A DNA stretch of 64,000 nucleotides from Hirschia maritima DSM 19733 (GTDB taxonomy: Bacteria; Pseudomonadota; Alphaproteobacteria; Caulobacterales; Hyphomonadaceae): assembly GCF_000378345.1 (NCBI RefSeq), contig NZ_KB899546.1, forward strand, positions 1 through 64,000, in the 5' to 3' direction. The notes beneath the pieces were generated by a model. It was given only the letters and a program-made list of their open reading frames with translations. It did no database searches and had not been told where the DNA came from. Of this stretch, positions 7,498-18,920 are shown one piece after another; the stretch's first letter is position 1, and the number at the start of each line of letters is the position of its first letter. A program made the translations under genes and the position numbers.

Positions 7498-9015
7498 TTA
7501 TTGCTTTGCAGCCATTGCTAAGTTCACAAACTCGCAAAGCAAGGGACGCGTTTCGCGTGGATCGATAATGTCCTCAATCATGAACTTTTCTGCAGTCCGG
7601 AAAGGTGAAGTTACCTTTTCCAATCTCGCTTTAATCTTCTGCAATTCTTCTTCTGGATTATCCGCTTTTTCAAGTTCTGCTCGATAGGCTACTTCCAATC
7701 CACCTGCTATGGGTAAAGATCCCCAATCTCCCGATGGCCACGCAAACCTGTATTGAAAACGCGTGTGATTGGACATCGTAGCAGCAGCAATTCCATAAGC
7801 CTTACGAACAATAACCGTGGCCCAGGGGATGGTTGTGCTATAGACAGCAGCAGCAGCTTCTACCCCCTTGCGAATAGTCCCCCTACGTTCAGCATCCGAA
7901 CCAATCATAAATCCCGGATTATCGACTAAATGTATCACTGGAAGTCCAAACTGCTCTGCCAACTCAACAAATCTTTTTGCTTTGTCAGCTGTGTCAGCCG
8001 TCCATGAGCCTCCCAAAAATGTTGGATCACTTGCCAGCAACGCAACAGGCCATCCATCCATTCGGACAAAAGATGTTATAACGCCCCGTCCCCATCTCTT
8101 TCCCATCTCGAATACAGTGCCGCGGTCAGCTACTGCTTCAATAACGCGCCGCATGCTATAAACCTTGCCACTATCTTTGGGCACGGTGGAGATTAACTCT
8201 TCTTCCTTACGATCAACACTATCTTCTGTACTTTCCCGCTTTAGCGGACCTCCCGCAAATGAAGGAAGGTAAGACAAAAATGTGCGAGCTCTTTCAAAAG
8301 CAGCATATTCATTGGGAACTTCGTCATCGATCACACCGTTGGAAGTATGCATTGCAGCGCCTCCCAATTCTTCTCGGTCAACATCTTCTCCAATTGCAGC
8401 CACGACTTTTGGTCCTGCAGCAAAAACCTGAGACATACCTTTGACCATCAACGAATAATGACTGGCAACGGTTCGGGCAGCTCCCATTCCTGCAGTGGCC
8501 CCTAAAGCCATTGCCACAACAGGCACTGTTTTTTGGTTCTTTACGACATCCTCCCATGCAGGAAGGAAAGGCACATAAGTGAATCCAAAATCTTCAAGTG
8601 ATTTAACTGACCCGCCGCCGCCTGTTCCATCTATCATTCTAATAAGGGGAAGCTTTAGCTCGTGCGCCATACGCTCCGACATTTCAATTTTGCGCAAATT
8701 GGAGGCTTCAGCAGATCCGCCGCGCACAGTAAAATCATCTGCCGTTACAACAACAGGCATTTCATTGATCCGCCCGCGCCCTGAAACCAAGTTTGTTGGG
8801 GTAAAATCAGTTAGATTACCATCTTCATCATATTGCCCCGCGCCTGCAGTTTTCCCTAATTCATAAAAACTACCGGGATCCAACAAAGCATCTATTCGTT
8901 CTCTGGCGGTAAGTTTGCCACGTTGTTTTTGACGAGCAACCTTGTCTTCACCACCCATTTTCTCAGCAAGTTTTCTACGGCGGTTGAGTTCGTCGAGTTC
9001 TTTTTCCCAGCTCAA
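7498..9015 (-). CDS. Acyl-CoA carboxylase, carboxyltransferase (beta) subunit
   Basis: The 505-residue protein has the two crotonase-like halves of biotin-dependent carboxyltransferases. The N-terminal KLTARERIDALLDPGSF segment, the acyl-CoA oxyanion loop around GTGGGGSVKSL and the C-terminal GFMIGSDAERRG loop are typical. It transfers carboxybiotin CO2 to an acyl-CoA, as propionyl-, methylcrotonyl- or geranyl-CoA carboxylases do; the exact substrate is unclear. No biotin carboxylase or biotin carrier gene is adjacent. The start must be TTG at 9015: the in-frame stop TAG is only six codons upstream and there is no ATG or GTG between. The ribosome site (GGGAA) is weak. Confidence 0.9.
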   Translation of the reverse strand: MSWEKELDELNRRRKLAEKMGGEDKVARQKQRGKLTARERIDALLDPGSFYELGKTAGAGQYDEDGNLTDFTPTNLVSGRGRINEMPVVVTADDFTVRGGSAEASNLRKIEMSERMAHELKLPLIRMIDGTGGGGSVKSLEDFGFTYVPFLPAWEDVVKNQKTVPVVAMALGATAGMGAARTVASHYSLMVKGMSQVFAAGPKVVAAIGEDVDREELGGAAMHTSNGVIDDEVPNEYAAFERARTFLSYLPSFAGGPLKRESTEDSVDRKEEELISTVPKDSGKVYSMRRVIEAVADRGTVFEMGKRWGRGVITSFVRMDGWPVALLASDPTFLGGSWTADTADKAKRFVELAEQFGLPVIHLVDNPGFMIGSDAERRGTIRKGVEAAAAVYSTTIPWATVIVRKAYGIAAATMSNHTRFQYRFAWPSGDWGSLPIAGGLEVAYRAELEKADNPEEELQKIKARLEKVTSPFRTAEKFMIEDIIDPRETRPLLCEFVNLAMAAKQ

Positions 9016-9243
9016 TTCTATATTCCCGATCTAATTATTTAATGGGTCAAACTCTATTACAGTTTGATGGACATGTTTTATATTTCTGGCACAATTGTTC
9101 AAAAACTGGCGGGAGCGAACTGTACTGTCAAGTTCCCTAACGAGAACAAACACTCTGAATAAAACACCAATTCTTTCACTTTAAACCGACCAGAAAACCT
9201 TGAAACTCTTGCAAGGTGCCTCAATTTTTCGTACCGCTCCCCG

Positions 9244-10167
9244 ATGAGCAACACACCATTAAAATCCGGCCTTTATGGCAAGCCAGACAGAACCTTAGTA
9301 TCCATCCCAAAAGATGCACGCCAATGTTCACCACTGTTTCCGCAAAGCGCAGATATTGCAGAATGTCCCGATTCATCACTGGACCATTTCGCTGTGGCAG
9401 CCCCAGCCGGCACCCAAGAACGCCGCTTCGTGTTGGCCCATGCGCTGCGAGCTTTAACTCCTGAGGGTCAATTATTTGCTGTTGCCGGTAAGAAAAAAGG
9501 CGGACAACGCCTCAAAGCAGACCTTGAGTTGCTTGGATGTTCAAACATTCGCGTTGATTCAAAGAAGCACCAAAAAATAGCCAGTTGTTCTCCGCCTTCC
9601 GACTTATCTCAAATTCATGCGGTAATTGAAGAAAACGGTCCCCAATTAAATGAAGAACTGAATCTCTGGACTCAGCCAGGCATTTTTTCATGGAATCGGC
9701 CGGACCCAGGCTCCATATTATTAATGGAACATTTGCCTGAATTTTCAGGTCGAGGCGCTGATTTGGGGTGTGGTCTCGGGCTTCTATCATATGAAGTTCT
9801 AAAGTCAGACTCAGTTACTGAAATGACGCTCATCGACATTGATAGACGCGCTATTGAAATGGCACATCGAAATGTTTCCGATGATCGCATAACCTTTTTA
9901 TGGGAAAATGCGCGCCATGGCCCCAAAGATATTTCTGAACTTGATTTCATCGTGATGAATCCACCCTTCCATGATGCAGGCGAGGAAGACCATGGCTTGG
10001 GTAAAGCCTTTATGGAACGCGCGGCCACTATGCTTAAAAAGGGCGGTGTTTGCTGGATGGTTGCCAATCGTCACCTACCATATGAACGTACAATCAACGA
10101 AGTATTTAGCTCTTTCACTCCTAAAGCAGACTCACACGGATTTAAGGTAATTGAGGCTATAAAATGA
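9244..10167 (+). CDS. RsmC-like rRNA guanine-N2 methyltransferase
   Basis: The 307-residue protein has a degenerate N-terminal domain and a C-terminal SAM-dependent methyltransferase domain, as in RsmC/RlmG enzymes that methylate guanine N2 in ribosomal RNA. The SAM motif DLGCG is at residues 173-177, an acidic LIDID follows at 196-200, and the catalytic NPPF is at 239-242. It is shorter than the E. coli enzymes (about 340 residues). It overlaps the next gene, rsuA, by ATGA, so the two rRNA-modifying enzymes are translationally coupled. No good ribosome site precedes the ATG, so the exact start is less certain. Confidence 0.85.
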   Translation: MSNTPLKSGLYGKPDRTLVSIPKDARQCSPLFPQSADIAECPDSSLDHFAVAAPAGTQERRFVLAHALRALTPEGQLFAVAGKKKGGQRLKADLELLGCSNIRVDSKKHQKIASCSPPSDLSQIHAVIEENGPQLNEELNLWTQPGIFSWNRPDPGSILLMEHLPEFSGRGADLGCGLGLLSYEVLKSDSVTEMTLIDIDRRAIEMAHRNVSDDRITFLWENARHGPKDISELDFIVMNPPFHDAGEEDHGLGKAFMERAATMLKKGGVCWMVANRHLPYERTINEVFSSFTPKADSHGFKVIEAIK

Positions 10168-10901
10168 GCCAATCCGCTAAGCCCGTTCGGTTAGACAAAT
10201 TGCTCTCCAATATGGGCTATGGGACTCGCAAAGAAATTGATGCACTCGTAAAGCAAGAGCGTATTCTGATTGATGGCCACCCTCTCAAAAATGGGAAAGA
10301 GAAAGTTACACCAAGCCTTGGTCTACAAACAGAACTTACAATAGATGAGCAACAACTTGATCCACTTCCAGGATTTGCAGTGATACTGCACAAACCTGTT
10401 GGGGTTACTTGCAGCCGAAAAGATAGCGGAACACTAATATCGGAATTATTTCCGGATCGATGGAATCGACGAGACCCACTATTTTCACCCATAGGGCGCC
10501 TAGACAAAGACACCTCAGGATTAATTTTGCTCACGGATGACGGCCAACTCAATCACCGCGTGTCCAGCCCAAAAACGAACACTCCAAAACGCTATCACGT
10601 CAATCTAGACAGAAAGCTGAATGGAAACGAGACGGACATATTTGCTTCAGGAACAATGATGCTCGAAAACGAGACTAAACCGCTTCTCCCTGCAGAGCTA
10701 AATGTTTTGGGTGATGAAGAAGCTATCCTGACAATCCATGAGGGTAGATATCATCAAGTTCGTCGAATGTTTGCTGCTGTAGGCAATCACGTTACAGCAC
10801 TTCACCGCATCAGCATAGGTGGCTTACATTTACCCAACGAATTGAAAACAGGAAAATGGCGAATTTTATCAAAAGAAGATATCGACACCATTTTCCAATA
10901 A
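10164..10901 (+). CDS. rsuA: 16S rRNA pseudouridine synthase, RsuA family
   Basis: The 245-residue protein has an N-terminal S4 RNA-binding domain (about residues 8-60) and the RsuA/RluB catalytic domain with GRLDKDTSGL, in which Asp114 is the catalytic aspartate. The C-terminal EGRYHQVRRMFAAVG motif is also standard. RsuA makes pseudouridine 516 in 16S rRNA; the related RluB, RluE and RluF act on 23S rRNA, so the exact site is inferred. Its start codon overlaps the stop of the RsmC-like gene. It converges on alaS with only six bases between the two stop codons and no visible terminator. Confidence 0.85.
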   Translation: MSQSAKPVRLDKLLSNMGYGTRKEIDALVKQERILIDGHPLKNGKEKVTPSLGLQTELTIDEQQLDPLPGFAVILHKPVGVTCSRKDSGTLISELFPDRWNRRDPLFSPIGRLDKDTSGLILLTDDGQLNHRVSSPKTNTPKRYHVNLDRKLNGNETDIFASGTMMLENETKPLLPAELNVLGDEEAILTIHEGRYHQVRRMFAAVGNHVTALHRISIGGLHLPNELKTGKWRILSKEDIDTIFQ

Positions 10902-10907
10902 TACGGA

Positions 10908-13598
10908 TTAGCCTTTAAGAACACCACGAACTGCATCAACTGCATCATTTGCTTTTGATCCGTCTGGACCACCAGCCTGAGCCATATCAGGTCGACCGCC
11001 ACCGCCCTTTCCACCGACGGCTGCAGCCGCAGCTTTCACCAAGTCTACTGCACTGATTTTATCTTTGAGATCATCTGTAACACCAGTGGCAACAGCAGCC
11101 TTTCCGTCATTCACGGCAACAAAAACAGCTACGCCGGAACCTAGTTGCTTTTTGGCATCATCAATCAAACCGCGAAGATCTTTGGCCGGCACACCTTCTG
11201 CAACACGTGCCAACAATTTCACACCATTGATCTCTTCAGGCCCTTCAGCTGCTCCACCAGCGCTTGCACCCATTGCCAGCTTCTTCTTTACATCAGACAA
11301 CTCATTTTCTAGAGATTTCTTCTGTTCTTGAAGAGCCACAACACGCTCTGGTGCCTTTTCGATCGTAGATTTCAAACTATCTGCAATAGACTGCGCAATC
11401 GCGACCTTCGCTTTCAGATAATTCAAGGCGGCTGCTCCAGTAACCGCCTCTATTCGACGTACACCAGCGGAAACCCCCGATTCACTTGTAATCGCAAATA
11501 CAGCGATATCACCTGTACGAGACACGTGTGTACCACCACACAGCTCGACAGAATATGAGTTCTCGCCACCTTCTAAAGCCTCTCCCATAGAGAGAACGCG
11601 AACTGTATCACCATATTTCTCTCCAAATAGGGCCATCGCACCTGCTTCAATTGCAGCCTCAGGTGCCATTTCACGTGTTGAAACTTCTGCGTTTTGACGA
11701 ATGACTGAGTTCACCTCAGCTTCGATTGCGTCCAATTCTGCTTGAGACAAAGTACCGGAATGAGAGAAATCAAAACGCAATTTATCTTCTTCAACCAAAG
11801 AGCCTTTTTGCGTGACATGGTCTCCCAAATTATTACGCAATGCCGCATGTAAAATGTGTGTCGCGGAGTGGGTTGAGCGGATGTTTGAACGACGAACACT
11901 ATCAACCTCCATCAAACCTTTTGCACTCGCTTTGATCTCGCCTGTAACCATCTCACCTATGTGAGCAAACACATCCCCAGCACGCTTCTGCGTATCCAAT
12001 ACGCGAAATACAGCGCCGCCTGCGAAGCGAATTTCACCGCGATCTCCTGCTTGCCCACCAGACTCGCCATAAAATGGCGTTTTATCAAAAACAAGCTCTG
12101 CTTTTTGACCTTCACCAACTTGATTGACCACTTCGCCGTCTACGACGATAGCTTTCAAGTCAGCTTCAGAAGCTTCTTTTGCGTAACCTATAAATTCAGT
12201 TGCACCATACTCATCCAGTAACTTGAACCAGACTTTAATGGCATCACCTTCTGCGGCTCCCTGCCAGCTAGCTTGCGAGCTCTCACGCTGCACTTTCATA
12301 GCTTGCTCAAAACCAGCTTCATCTACGCCAATTCCTTTAGCGCGAAGCACATCTTGTGTTAAATCAACTGGGAAACCAAAAGTGTCATACAATTTGAACG
12401 CCGTTTCACCAGGTAAAGTATCTCCTTTACCCATGGAAGAAGTCGCGTCATCAAGCAGAGCTAAACCGCGACCAAGCGTGCGCTGAAAACGCCCTTCTTC
12501 CTGCTCAAGAGTGTTGATGATAGCTGCCTGAGCGCGACCAAGCTCTGGATATGCAGCACCCATTTCTCCAACCAAGGCGGGCACTAATTTGTGCATCTGA
12601 GGCTGTTTAGATCCAAGAATGTGCCCATGCCGCATCGCACGGCGCATGATACGACGAAGCACATAACCACGCCCTTCATTGGATGGTGTTACGCCATCTG
12701 CAATCAAGAAAGCTGAAGAACGGAGATGATCAGAAATTACACGAAAAGATCCAATATTCTCTTCATTCGTTTTTAGACCATACACATCTTGTTCGGCCGC
12801 GATCAAATTCTGGAACAGATCAATTTCATAATTGTTGTGCACGCCTTGAAGCACTGCCGCCATCCGCTCCAGCCCCATGCCGGTGTCGATTGATGGCTTA
12901 GGCAATTGTGTACGCGACCCATCCTTGGCTTGGTCAAACTGCATAAAGACCAGATTCCAGATTTCTATAAACCTGTCACCATCTTCCTCCGGCGTACCCG
13001 GCAAACCACCCCAAACATCTGGACCATGATCATAAAAAATCTCGGAACACGGACCACATGGCCCCGTGTCACCCATTGACCAGAAATTGTCTGATGTAGA
13101 AATTCGGATAATCTTATCATCCGGCAAACCTGCGATTTTCCGCCAAAGGGCCGCTGCTTCTTCATCTTCAGAATAAACTGTGACGACTAGTTTTTCGGCG
13201 GGAAGGCCAAAAACCTTAGTTACAACGTTCCAAGCATGCTCGATTGCCTGTTCTTTGAAGTAATCTCCAAAGGAAAAATTGCCCAACATCTCAAAGAATG
13301 TGTGATGGCGCGCAGTATATCCCACATTATCAAGATCGTTGTGCTTACCACCGGCACGGACACATTTTTGAGACGTCGTTGCACGCAAATGTTTTGGTGT
13401 TTCAGCACCTGTAAACAGGTTTTTAAACGGCACCATACCAGCATTTACAAATAGAAGTGTGTTGTCGCCCTGAGGAACGAGTGGAGCTGACTGAATAACC
13501 TCATGCTTATTCTTATTAAAATACTCAAGAAACTGAGACCGCACACCGTTTACACTATTGGACGGGTTGGCTTTAACGCTCGCGGTTACATCAGACAT
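10908..13598 (-). CDS. alaS: Alanyl-tRNA synthetase
   Basis: The 896-residue class II synthetase shows the N-terminal RSQFLEYF...H element and motif 1 region, the central tRNA-recognition part, the editing domain zinc motifs HSATHILH and [12 protein letters not shown], and a C-terminal Gly-rich C-Ala domain ([14 protein letters not shown]). It charges tRNA-Ala and edits mischarged Ser and Gly. The length is normal. The ATG at 13598 (MSDVTAS) has AGGAG upstream and is preferred to an in-frame ATG eight codons earlier. The order alaS-recA-cckA resembles Caulobacter from memory. Confidence 0.97.
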   Translation of the reverse strand: MSDVTASVKANPSNSVNGVRSQFLEYFNKNKHEVIQSAPLVPQGDNTLLFVNAGMVPFKNLFTGAETPKHLRATTSQKCVRAGGKHNDLDNVGYTARHHTFFEMLGNFSFGDYFKEQAIEHAWNVVTKVFGLPAEKLVVTVYSEDEEAAALWRKIAGLPDDKIIRISTSDNFWSMGDTGPCGPCSEIFYDHGPDVWGGLPGTPEEDGDRFIEIWNLVFMQFDQAKDGSRTQLPKPSIDTGMGLERMAAVLQGVHNNYEIDLFQNLIAAEQDVYGLKTNEENIGSFRVISDHLRSSAFLIADGVTPSNEGRGYVLRRIMRRAMRHGHILGSKQPQMHKLVPALVGEMGAAYPELGRAQAAIINTLEQEEGRFQRTLGRGLALLDDATSSMGKGDTLPGETAFKLYDTFGFPVDLTQDVLRAKGIGVDEAGFEQAMKVQRESSQASWQGAAEGDAIKVWFKLLDEYGATEFIGYAKEASEADLKAIVVDGEVVNQVGEGQKAELVFDKTPFYGESGGQAGDRGEIRFAGGAVFRVLDTQKRAGDVFAHIGEMVTGEIKASAKGLMEVDSVRRSNIRSTHSATHILHAALRNNLGDHVTQKGSLVEEDKLRFDFSHSGTLSQAELDAIEAEVNSVIRQNAEVSTREMAPEAAIEAGAMALFGEKYGDTVRVLSMGEALEGGENSYSVELCGGTHVSRTGDIAVFAITSESGVSAGVRRIEAVTGAAALNYLKAKVAIAQSIADSLKSTIEKAPERVVALQEQKKSLENELSDVKKKLAMGASAGGAAEGPEEINGVKLLARVAEGVPAKDLRGLIDDAKKQLGSGVAVFVAVNDGKAAVATGVTDDLKDKISAVDLVKAAAAAVGGKGGGGRPDMAQAGGPDGSKANDAVDAVRGVLKG

Positions 13599-13754
13599 GC
13601 TTGGCACTCCTAATTCGTGCATAAGCTCCTTATCTGCTGATTTTCCTTGTTTGATATAAGCAACAGAGAAAGATCAGGTCGCGGAGCAATTCAATTCCAT
13701 ACCGCGATATATAGTGCACTTCTGCTTTGGCCAAGCATTGAGTGACAATAAGAG

Positions 13755-13781
13755 AAAAAAACCACGCATTTTCATGCGTGG
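13755..13781 (-). terminator. Intrinsic terminator of recA
   Basis: On the minus strand an 8-bp stem (13774-13781 with 13762-13769) and a 4-base loop are followed by a run of seven T residues (complement of 13755-13761). It starts 20 bp after the recA stop codon. This is a textbook intrinsic terminator. Confidence 0.9.
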
Positions 13782-13801
13782 CTCCTCAATCATCTCAATA
13801 T

Positions 13802-14896
13802 TTAACCGTTTGCAGCAGCATCAGGGTCTTCTTCATTGGTTATATTAGCTTGTCCTGCTGCTAACATTTCCTCCGAGATCAATCCTGCGTCCGCGCGAAT
13901 TTTCTCTTCGATTTCTGCCGAAATAGCAGGATTTTCTTTCAAAAACTTCCGCGCATTTTCTCGTCCCTGACCAATGCGCTCAGATCCATATGAATACCAA
14001 GAACCAGCTTTATCCACGACACCAGCTTTAACACCAAGATCGATTAACTCACCCGTTTTGGAAATTCCCTCACCATAAATGATATCAAACTCCACCTGAC
14101 GGAATGGTGGCGCGACCTTGTTCTTCACAACCTTCACACGCGTCTGATTACCAATCACTTCATCGCGGTCTTTCAAGGCACCGATACGACGAATATCCAA
14201 ACGCACAGAAGAATAAAACTTTAGCGCATTACCACCTGTTGTCGTTTCAGGCGATCCAAACATCACACCAATTTTCATTCTGATTTGGTTGATGAAAATC
14301 ACCATACAGTTTGATTTAGAAATTGATGCAGTCAGTTTACGAAGCGCTTGGCTCATCAAACGTGCCTGAAGACCAGGAAGACTGTCTCCCATCTCTCCTT
14401 CTAGCTCCGCGCGCGGTGTCAAAGCAGCCACAGAGTCAACAACCAATAGATCAACCGCACCTGAACGCACGAGTGTATCCGCGATTTCTAGAGATTGTTC
14501 ACCTGTATCTGGCTGGGAAACCAAAAGATCATTTAGATCCACACCAAGTTTACCCGCATACACAGGATCTAGTGCGTGCTCAGCATCCACAAATGCAGCT
14601 ACACCACCATTTTTTTGCGCTTCGGCAATACAGTGCAACGACATTGTTGTTTTACCAGAACTTTCAGGACCATAAATCTCGATAATACGCCCTTTAGGAA
14701 GACCACCTATTCCAAGCGCGATGTCCAAACCGAGAGAACCAGTAGAAACTGCTTCAACATCCATTGCTGCGTTATCGCCTAAACGCATGATAGAGCCCTT
14801 ACCGAAATTACGTTCGATCTGACCGAGAGCCGTTTCGAGGGCTTTTTGCTTATCCATTCCGCTATTTTCCACAACTTGCAAAGACGCACGCGCCAT
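13802..14896 (-). CDS. recA: Recombinase RecA
   Basis: The 364-residue strand-exchange ATPase and LexA co-protease has the Walker A motif GPESSGKT, the [12 protein letters not shown] Walker B strand, the L2-loop region with [28 protein letters not shown], and the acidic C-terminal tail ending in DPDAAANG. It runs recombinational repair and switches on the SOS response. It is flanked by its own terminator and by a probable SOS box 107 bp upstream of the start codon, so it is likely a single-gene unit. Confidence 0.98.
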   Translation of the reverse strand: MARASLQVVENSGMDKQKALETALGQIERNFGKGSIMRLGDNAAMDVEAVSTGSLGLDIALGIGGLPKGRIIEIYGPESSGKTTMSLHCIAEAQKNGGVAAFVDAEHALDPVYAGKLGVDLNDLLVSQPDTGEQSLEIADTLVRSGAVDLLVVDSVAALTPRAELEGEMGDSLPGLQARLMSQALRKLTASISKSNCMVIFINQIRMKIGVMFGSPETTTGGNALKFYSSVRLDIRRIGALKDRDEVIGNQTRVKVVKNKVAPPFRQVEFDIIYGEGISKTGELIDLGVKAGVVDKAGSWYSYGSERIGQGRENARKFLKENPAISAEIEEKIRADAGLISEEMLAAGQANITNEEDPDAAANG

Positions 14897-15002
14897 ATTT
14901 GATTCTCCATATTATGTCGCACACTGCCACCGACTATTCAACGCCTGTGTGCAACAGTTTCCATCGCCTGTTGGATTAATTTGTACCACAAATGTTCCAA
15001 AA

Positions 15003-15017
15003 GAACAAATAGCGAAT
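15003..15017 (-). promoter_or_regulatory. Probable LexA (SOS) box upstream of recA
   Basis: On the minus strand the sequence is ATTC-N7-GTTC, one base away from the alphaproteobacterial LexA consensus GTTC-N7-GTTC. It lies 106 to 121 bases upstream of the recA ATG, a reasonable place for the recA promoter. A second GTTC/GAAC pair with 5-base spacing (14994-15006) overlaps it. Confidence 0.5.
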
Positions 15018-15065
15018 GTGAGGAATGTTCTACTTTTATTCTCACACACAAGATATGCTTAGAAA

Positions 15066-15099
15066 GCAAAAACCACCGCCTATATATAGACGGTGGTTT
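15066..15099 (-). terminator. Intrinsic terminator of cckA
   Basis: A 9-bp stem (15070-15078 with 15091-15099, AAACCACCG type) lies 27 bp past the cckA stop. On the minus strand it runs into TTTTTG, as expected for intrinsic termination. Confidence 0.8.
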
Positions 15100-15126
15100 G
15101 GATGTTCTCATTTGAAAAAACTGGTT

Positions 15127-17748
15127 TTATGCAGCTTCAACGATGTTCAATTCATCTTTCACACGCTCGGCCAATTGGCGAAGAGTAAATGGTTTAGGCA
15201 AGAAAGAAATCTCTCTTTCTTCATCCAAAGTCTTCGCAAGATCACGTTCTGCATACCCTGAGATAAACATCACGCGAGCGCCCGTAAGGTAAGGCTTAGC
15301 TTCTTTAAGCAGAGCGGGGCCATCCATCCCTGGCAAAACCACGTCAGAAATTAGAAGGTCGATCTGACCAGCATTTTCCTGAATAAGCTCAAGCGCTTCC
15401 TCTCCATCAGCAGCTTCAATGACCTGATAACCGAATGTAGAGAGAAGATGGGACGCCAATCCACGTACAGAGTCCTCATCTTCAACCAACATGATGCGAC
15501 CGCGACCCGCAAGATCTTTAGGACGGTTCTTCTCAGCAATCTCATTCACCTGCGCAGCTGTTTCAGCCTCATTCGCAGCACGTTCAGCGGATTTATCTGC
15601 CGCTTCTTTTTCTTCCGGTTTTGCAATATAAGCCGGCATAAAGATTTTAAACGTTGTACCACGACCAACTTTAGAAACCGGATACACATATCCGCCAGAC
15701 TGTTTCACAATCCCGTAAACAGATGCGAGACCAAGGCCTGTTCCCTCTCCTTGTTTCTTTGTCGTGAAGAATGGCTGGAAGATTTCTTCAACAAGCTCAG
15801 GCGGAATTCCTGTCCCATTGTCGATAACCTCGATCAGCAGATAATCACCTTCCTGAACGTGATTGAACCCATCTTTTCGCGCCATAGCCGCGTCAGCGCG
15901 AGAGGTTTTAACAACCAATTCTCCGCTGCCATTTTTCTCTAACATCGCGTCACGCGCATTCGTACAGAGATTTGTCAGCGCTGTTTCAAGCTGCCCACGG
16001 TCGGCACGAATTTGCGGTAAATCACGTCCATGGACAATATCTAGCTTAATGCGCTCATCGATAATTTGGCGAAGCAACACATAATAAGACGATAGCATCT
16101 CGGATGGATCTAGCACTTCTTGACGGAATGTCTGCTTACGAGACCATGCGAGAAGCATTGAGATCATCTCAGCCCCACGCGCCGCTAATTCATACATCTG
16201 CTTCAGATCAAAGAATGACGGGTCACCCGGCGGGTGACGAATAAGCAGCTTATCTGTGTTGAGCATGATACCTTGAAGAAGGTTATTAAAGTCGTGCGCA
16301 ATACCACCAGCCAATTGACCAATAGCCTGCATTTTCTCACCCTGAGCAAGTCGCAGCTCAAGCGTTTTCTTCTCGGTTGTATCAATCACATAAGCAGCTG
16401 CTGGGCGTCCTCGACGATCCAGAGCAATGAAGACATCAACAGTTTTCGCATCTTTTGGGTCTTTGATTGTGTCAGAAGCCAGCTTTAACTCGACTGCGCC
16501 ATCAAGTGCTTTTGCAAGTTGCGAAGCAAGCCCCTCCTCACCTTCTTCAGCGATAAACAAATCCGCAAAACGAGCCCCTGGTTGCGCTCGTGCTTCGGTC
16601 ATGTCGCGAAGGGCGCGGTTTAGATCCATCATGACAGCCGTTTCAACGCCATCGCCCTCAAGACGCACAACACCAAATGGTGCGTCAGTGAACATAGTGT
16701 CGTCACTTACCTGCCCAGGCGCAACAAGCCCTTGCGATACATTGTCTTCTTTTTCCTGCTGTGGTGGATTTTCAGCACTGTATCCTAAGTGTACAACAGA
16801 ACGAGACAAGGAATCTGGGCCCTTACCAGTCCAAGAGGTTGTCAGAAGCGCAGGCAACTCAACTCCATTTCTGGAACGCAATACAACATCGGCCCGCTGG
16901 CTAGCACCTCCGCGCGTTTCTTTGCGCAATAGCTTCAAACCTTCTGGACGCATCAAATCATCCATACGCAAACCACCCAGCTCATCAGGTAGGCTCAACA
17001 TTTTGCGAAGGCTGGCATTTACATAAACCACTCTTCCATCACGGCGCGCAGAGAAGAAGCCAACAGGTGCGTCTTCTACATACAGTGCGCGTGGATCTAC
17101 AGAAGAGCTATCCGCATCACTGCCATCAGTCTTGCGCAATCGCCACAAAGCTCGGCCAGTTCCAACCGAAGATACATTCGCCACAAACTGAACAGGCTTA
17201 TCGCTTCCACCAAACATTAAGGCAGGCAAAACTTCTTCTTTTGCGCCACCTGTTTTTACGGCTTTTGCCAATCTGAAAATAGGAGCTGCCATGCCTGGGT
17301 TCGCTCCAAAAAGACGATCCACAGTTGGGATTGGGCCGCTCTCGCCCATTTCATGAGCTTGCTCTGCCAATTTACGGTAAGCGCTGTTTGCAGTCACAAC
17401 AGCCCCGCCGCGTTCCGTCACCAGTGCAGGTTCCGACAAGCTTTCAAGCCATGAAAAACCCTTCACAGCCTTTTGAGCAGCTTCCTCGGCAGCACCTCTC
17501 TCAGGGAAGACACCAATGCGGCGACCTGCTCCACGCGTAACCCACAACAATAGCACTAAAGCAAGACTACCAAGTGCGATGAGGAGAACGACAGACGCGA
17601 GCCCAATTTTCTCACCCCATGTCAGCGCTACACCTGCAGCTCCTCCAGCAACCGCCACGCTCAACCAAAAGAAAGTCTGAAGGATATCAACTTTCTTTTT
17701 CTCCGAGTGCGGTTTGTTCACTGTTTTTGTATCGTTCAAATCAGACAT
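15127..17748 (-). CDS. cckA: Cell-cycle hybrid histidine kinase CckA
   Basis: The 873-residue inner-membrane protein has two N-terminal helices (about 22-42 and 48-70), three PAS-like stretches (about 100-205, 224-325, 352-458), a HisKA domain with phospho-acceptor His485 in [11 protein letters not shown], an HATPase domain with DNGTGIPPE and [20 protein letters not shown], and a C-terminal receiver with Asp802 in [13 protein letters not shown]. This order and the AHDFNNLL box are those of CckA, which in Caulobacter phosphorylates ChpT and so CtrA and CpdR. It is longer than the Caulobacter protein (691 residues as I recall), mostly in the sensor part. It sits next to flhB as in Caulobacter. 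An alternative ATG lies five codons upstream; neither has a clear ribosome site. Confidence 0.9.
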   Translation of the reverse strand: MSDLNDTKTVNKPHSEKKKVDILQTFFWLSVAVAGGAAGVALTWGEKIGLASVVLLIALGSLALVLLLWVTRGAGRRIGVFPERGAAEEAAQKAVKGFSWLESLSEPALVTERGGAVVTANSAYRKLAEQAHEMGESGPIPTVDRLFGANPGMAAPIFRLAKAVKTGGAKEEVLPALMFGGSDKPVQFVANVSSVGTGRALWRLRKTDGSDADSSSVDPRALYVEDAPVGFFSARRDGRVVYVNASLRKMLSLPDELGGLRMDDLMRPEGLKLLRKETRGGASQRADVVLRSRNGVELPALLTTSWTGKGPDSLSRSVVHLGYSAENPPQQEKEDNVSQGLVAPGQVSDDTMFTDAPFGVVRLEGDGVETAVMMDLNRALRDMTEARAQPGARFADLFIAEEGEEGLASQLAKALDGAVELKLASDTIKDPKDAKTVDVFIALDRRGRPAAAYVIDTTEKKTLELRLAQGEKMQAIGQLAGGIAHDFNNLLQGIMLNTDKLLIRHPPGDPSFFDLKQMYELAARGAEMISMLLAWSRKQTFRQEVLDPSEMLSSYYVLLRQIIDERIKLDIVHGRDLPQIRADRGQLETALTNLCTNARDAMLEKNGSGELVVKTSRADAAMARKDGFNHVQEGDYLLIEVIDNGTGIPPELVEEIFQPFFTTKKQGEGTGLGLASVYGIVKQSGGYVYPVSKVGRGTTFKIFMPAYIAKPEEKEAADKSAERAANEAETAAQVNEIAEKNRPKDLAGRGRIMLVEDEDSVRGLASHLLSTFGYQVIEAADGEEALELIQENAGQIDLLISDVVLPGMDGPALLKEAKPYLTGARVMFISGYAERDLAKTLDEEREISFLPKPFTLRQLAERVKDELNIVEAA

Positions 17749-17834
17749 GACGGCTCGATCCATTATTCAACGCAGCAGAAAAGCCACGCAATTCGCGCTT
17801 TGATAAATAGTGTATACGGATTTTATCTCTGCGG

Positions 17835-17842
17835 TTAACCAT
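17835..17842 (+). promoter_or_regulatory. CtrA half-site-like sequence upstream of cckA
   Basis: TTAACCAT lies in the 99-bp gap between flhB and cckA. This 8-mer is a described form of CtrA recognition sequence in alphaproteobacteria. CckA controls CtrA activity, so feedback would be sensible. A single 8-mer in an A+T-rich gap is weak evidence. Confidence 0.25.
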
Positions 17843-17847
17843 AAATA

Positions 17848-18909
17848 TTATTTTTTACCAGTTCTCATCACAAAGCTAATGACTTTCGCCACCGCTTCAA
17901 AATGATCTCTAGGGACAATTTGTTCTAATTCAGCACTCGCAAACAAAGCTCGCGCTAAGGGCGGACTTTCAACAAGTGGTACTTCATTTTCTTTAGCGAC
18001 TTCGCGGATTCTTAAAGCAACTTCATCGATCCCTTTGGCTACCACAATTGGAGCAGCATCAACCTCAGGATCAAATTTCAAAGCAACTGAATAATGCGTG
18101 GGGTTTGTTACAACAACTGTAGCTTCAGGCACTGCGGCCATCATTCGTTGCTGTGAACGTTGTTGCCGTATCGCAGCCAATTTTGCTTTAACTTGCGGAT
18201 CACCATCACTTTGTTTTGTTTCTTGTTTGATGTCCTCACGCGACATCCGCATTTTCTTCATATGGGTGTGTTTTTGAAACATGTAGTCAATTGCTGCGAT
18301 AAACCCAACAACAATAAGAGCAGCTATAAACAAGCGACTAGCTTTGTCCTGCAACACCATAGGCAAGACAGTAATATCCATCTCGCCTACTTTCACCAGC
18401 TCATGTCGGCTCGGCCAAACTGCGAACCCTACCGCTATCGTCGCAGCTAAAAGCTTCAAAATGGCCTTAAACAGATTCATCCAGCCTTGCGGACCAAAAA
18501 TACGTTTCACACCGCCCAAAGGAGAAATTTTGCTCAGTTTTGGCTTCATCTTTTCAGCAGTCCACAAAGGCATTGACTGAATAACATGGCCAAAAAGTGC
18601 AAACACAATGATGATAGAAAAAACGATCATCATTGGCGCAAACAACTCACCTAAAAGGGCTGCCATCAAACGCTGTGCGCCGCCGTCAGCCAACTGAAAA
18701 TCATGAGGATGATCAAGCAGCATGGTGAGTGGAGAGCCAATACTGCTGGCCAAAGGACGCGCTGCGGCAATAATCGCCGCACCTGCCATCAATATAAACC
18801 AAACAGGTACATCCTGACTTTTGGCAATATCACCTTTTTTGCGCGCATCATCGAGGCGTTTCTGGGTTGGTTCTTCGGTCTTCTGCGAATCATCCTGGTC
18901 TTCAGCCAT
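17848..18909 (-). CDS. flhB: Flagellar export switch protein FlhB
   Basis: The 353-residue protein has the charged N-terminus with EEPTQKRLDDARKKGDIAKSQD, four membrane helices, and the cytoplasmic autocleavage motif NPTH in VVVTNPTHYSVALKF. Cleavage between Asn and Pro switches the flagellar type III export gate from rod/hook to filament substrates. It is the last gene of fliQ-fliR-flhB; its start is 11 bp after the fliR stop. Confidence 0.97.
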   Translation of the reverse strand: MAEDQDDSQKTEEPTQKRLDDARKKGDIAKSQDVPVWFILMAGAAIIAAARPLASSIGSPLTMLLDHPHDFQLADGGAQRLMAALLGELFAPMMIVFSIIIVFALFGHVIQSMPLWTAEKMKPKLSKISPLGGVKRIFGPQGWMNLFKAILKLLAATIAVGFAVWPSRHELVKVGEMDITVLPMVLQDKASRLFIAALIVVGFIAAIDYMFQKHTHMKKMRMSREDIKQETKQSDGDPQVKAKLAAIRQQRSQQRMMAAVPEATVVVTNPTHYSVALKFDPEVDAAPIVVAKGIDEVALRIREVAKENEVPLVESPPLARALFASAELEQIVPRDHFEAVAKVISFVMRTGKK

Positions 18910-18920
18910 TCATCCCTCCC

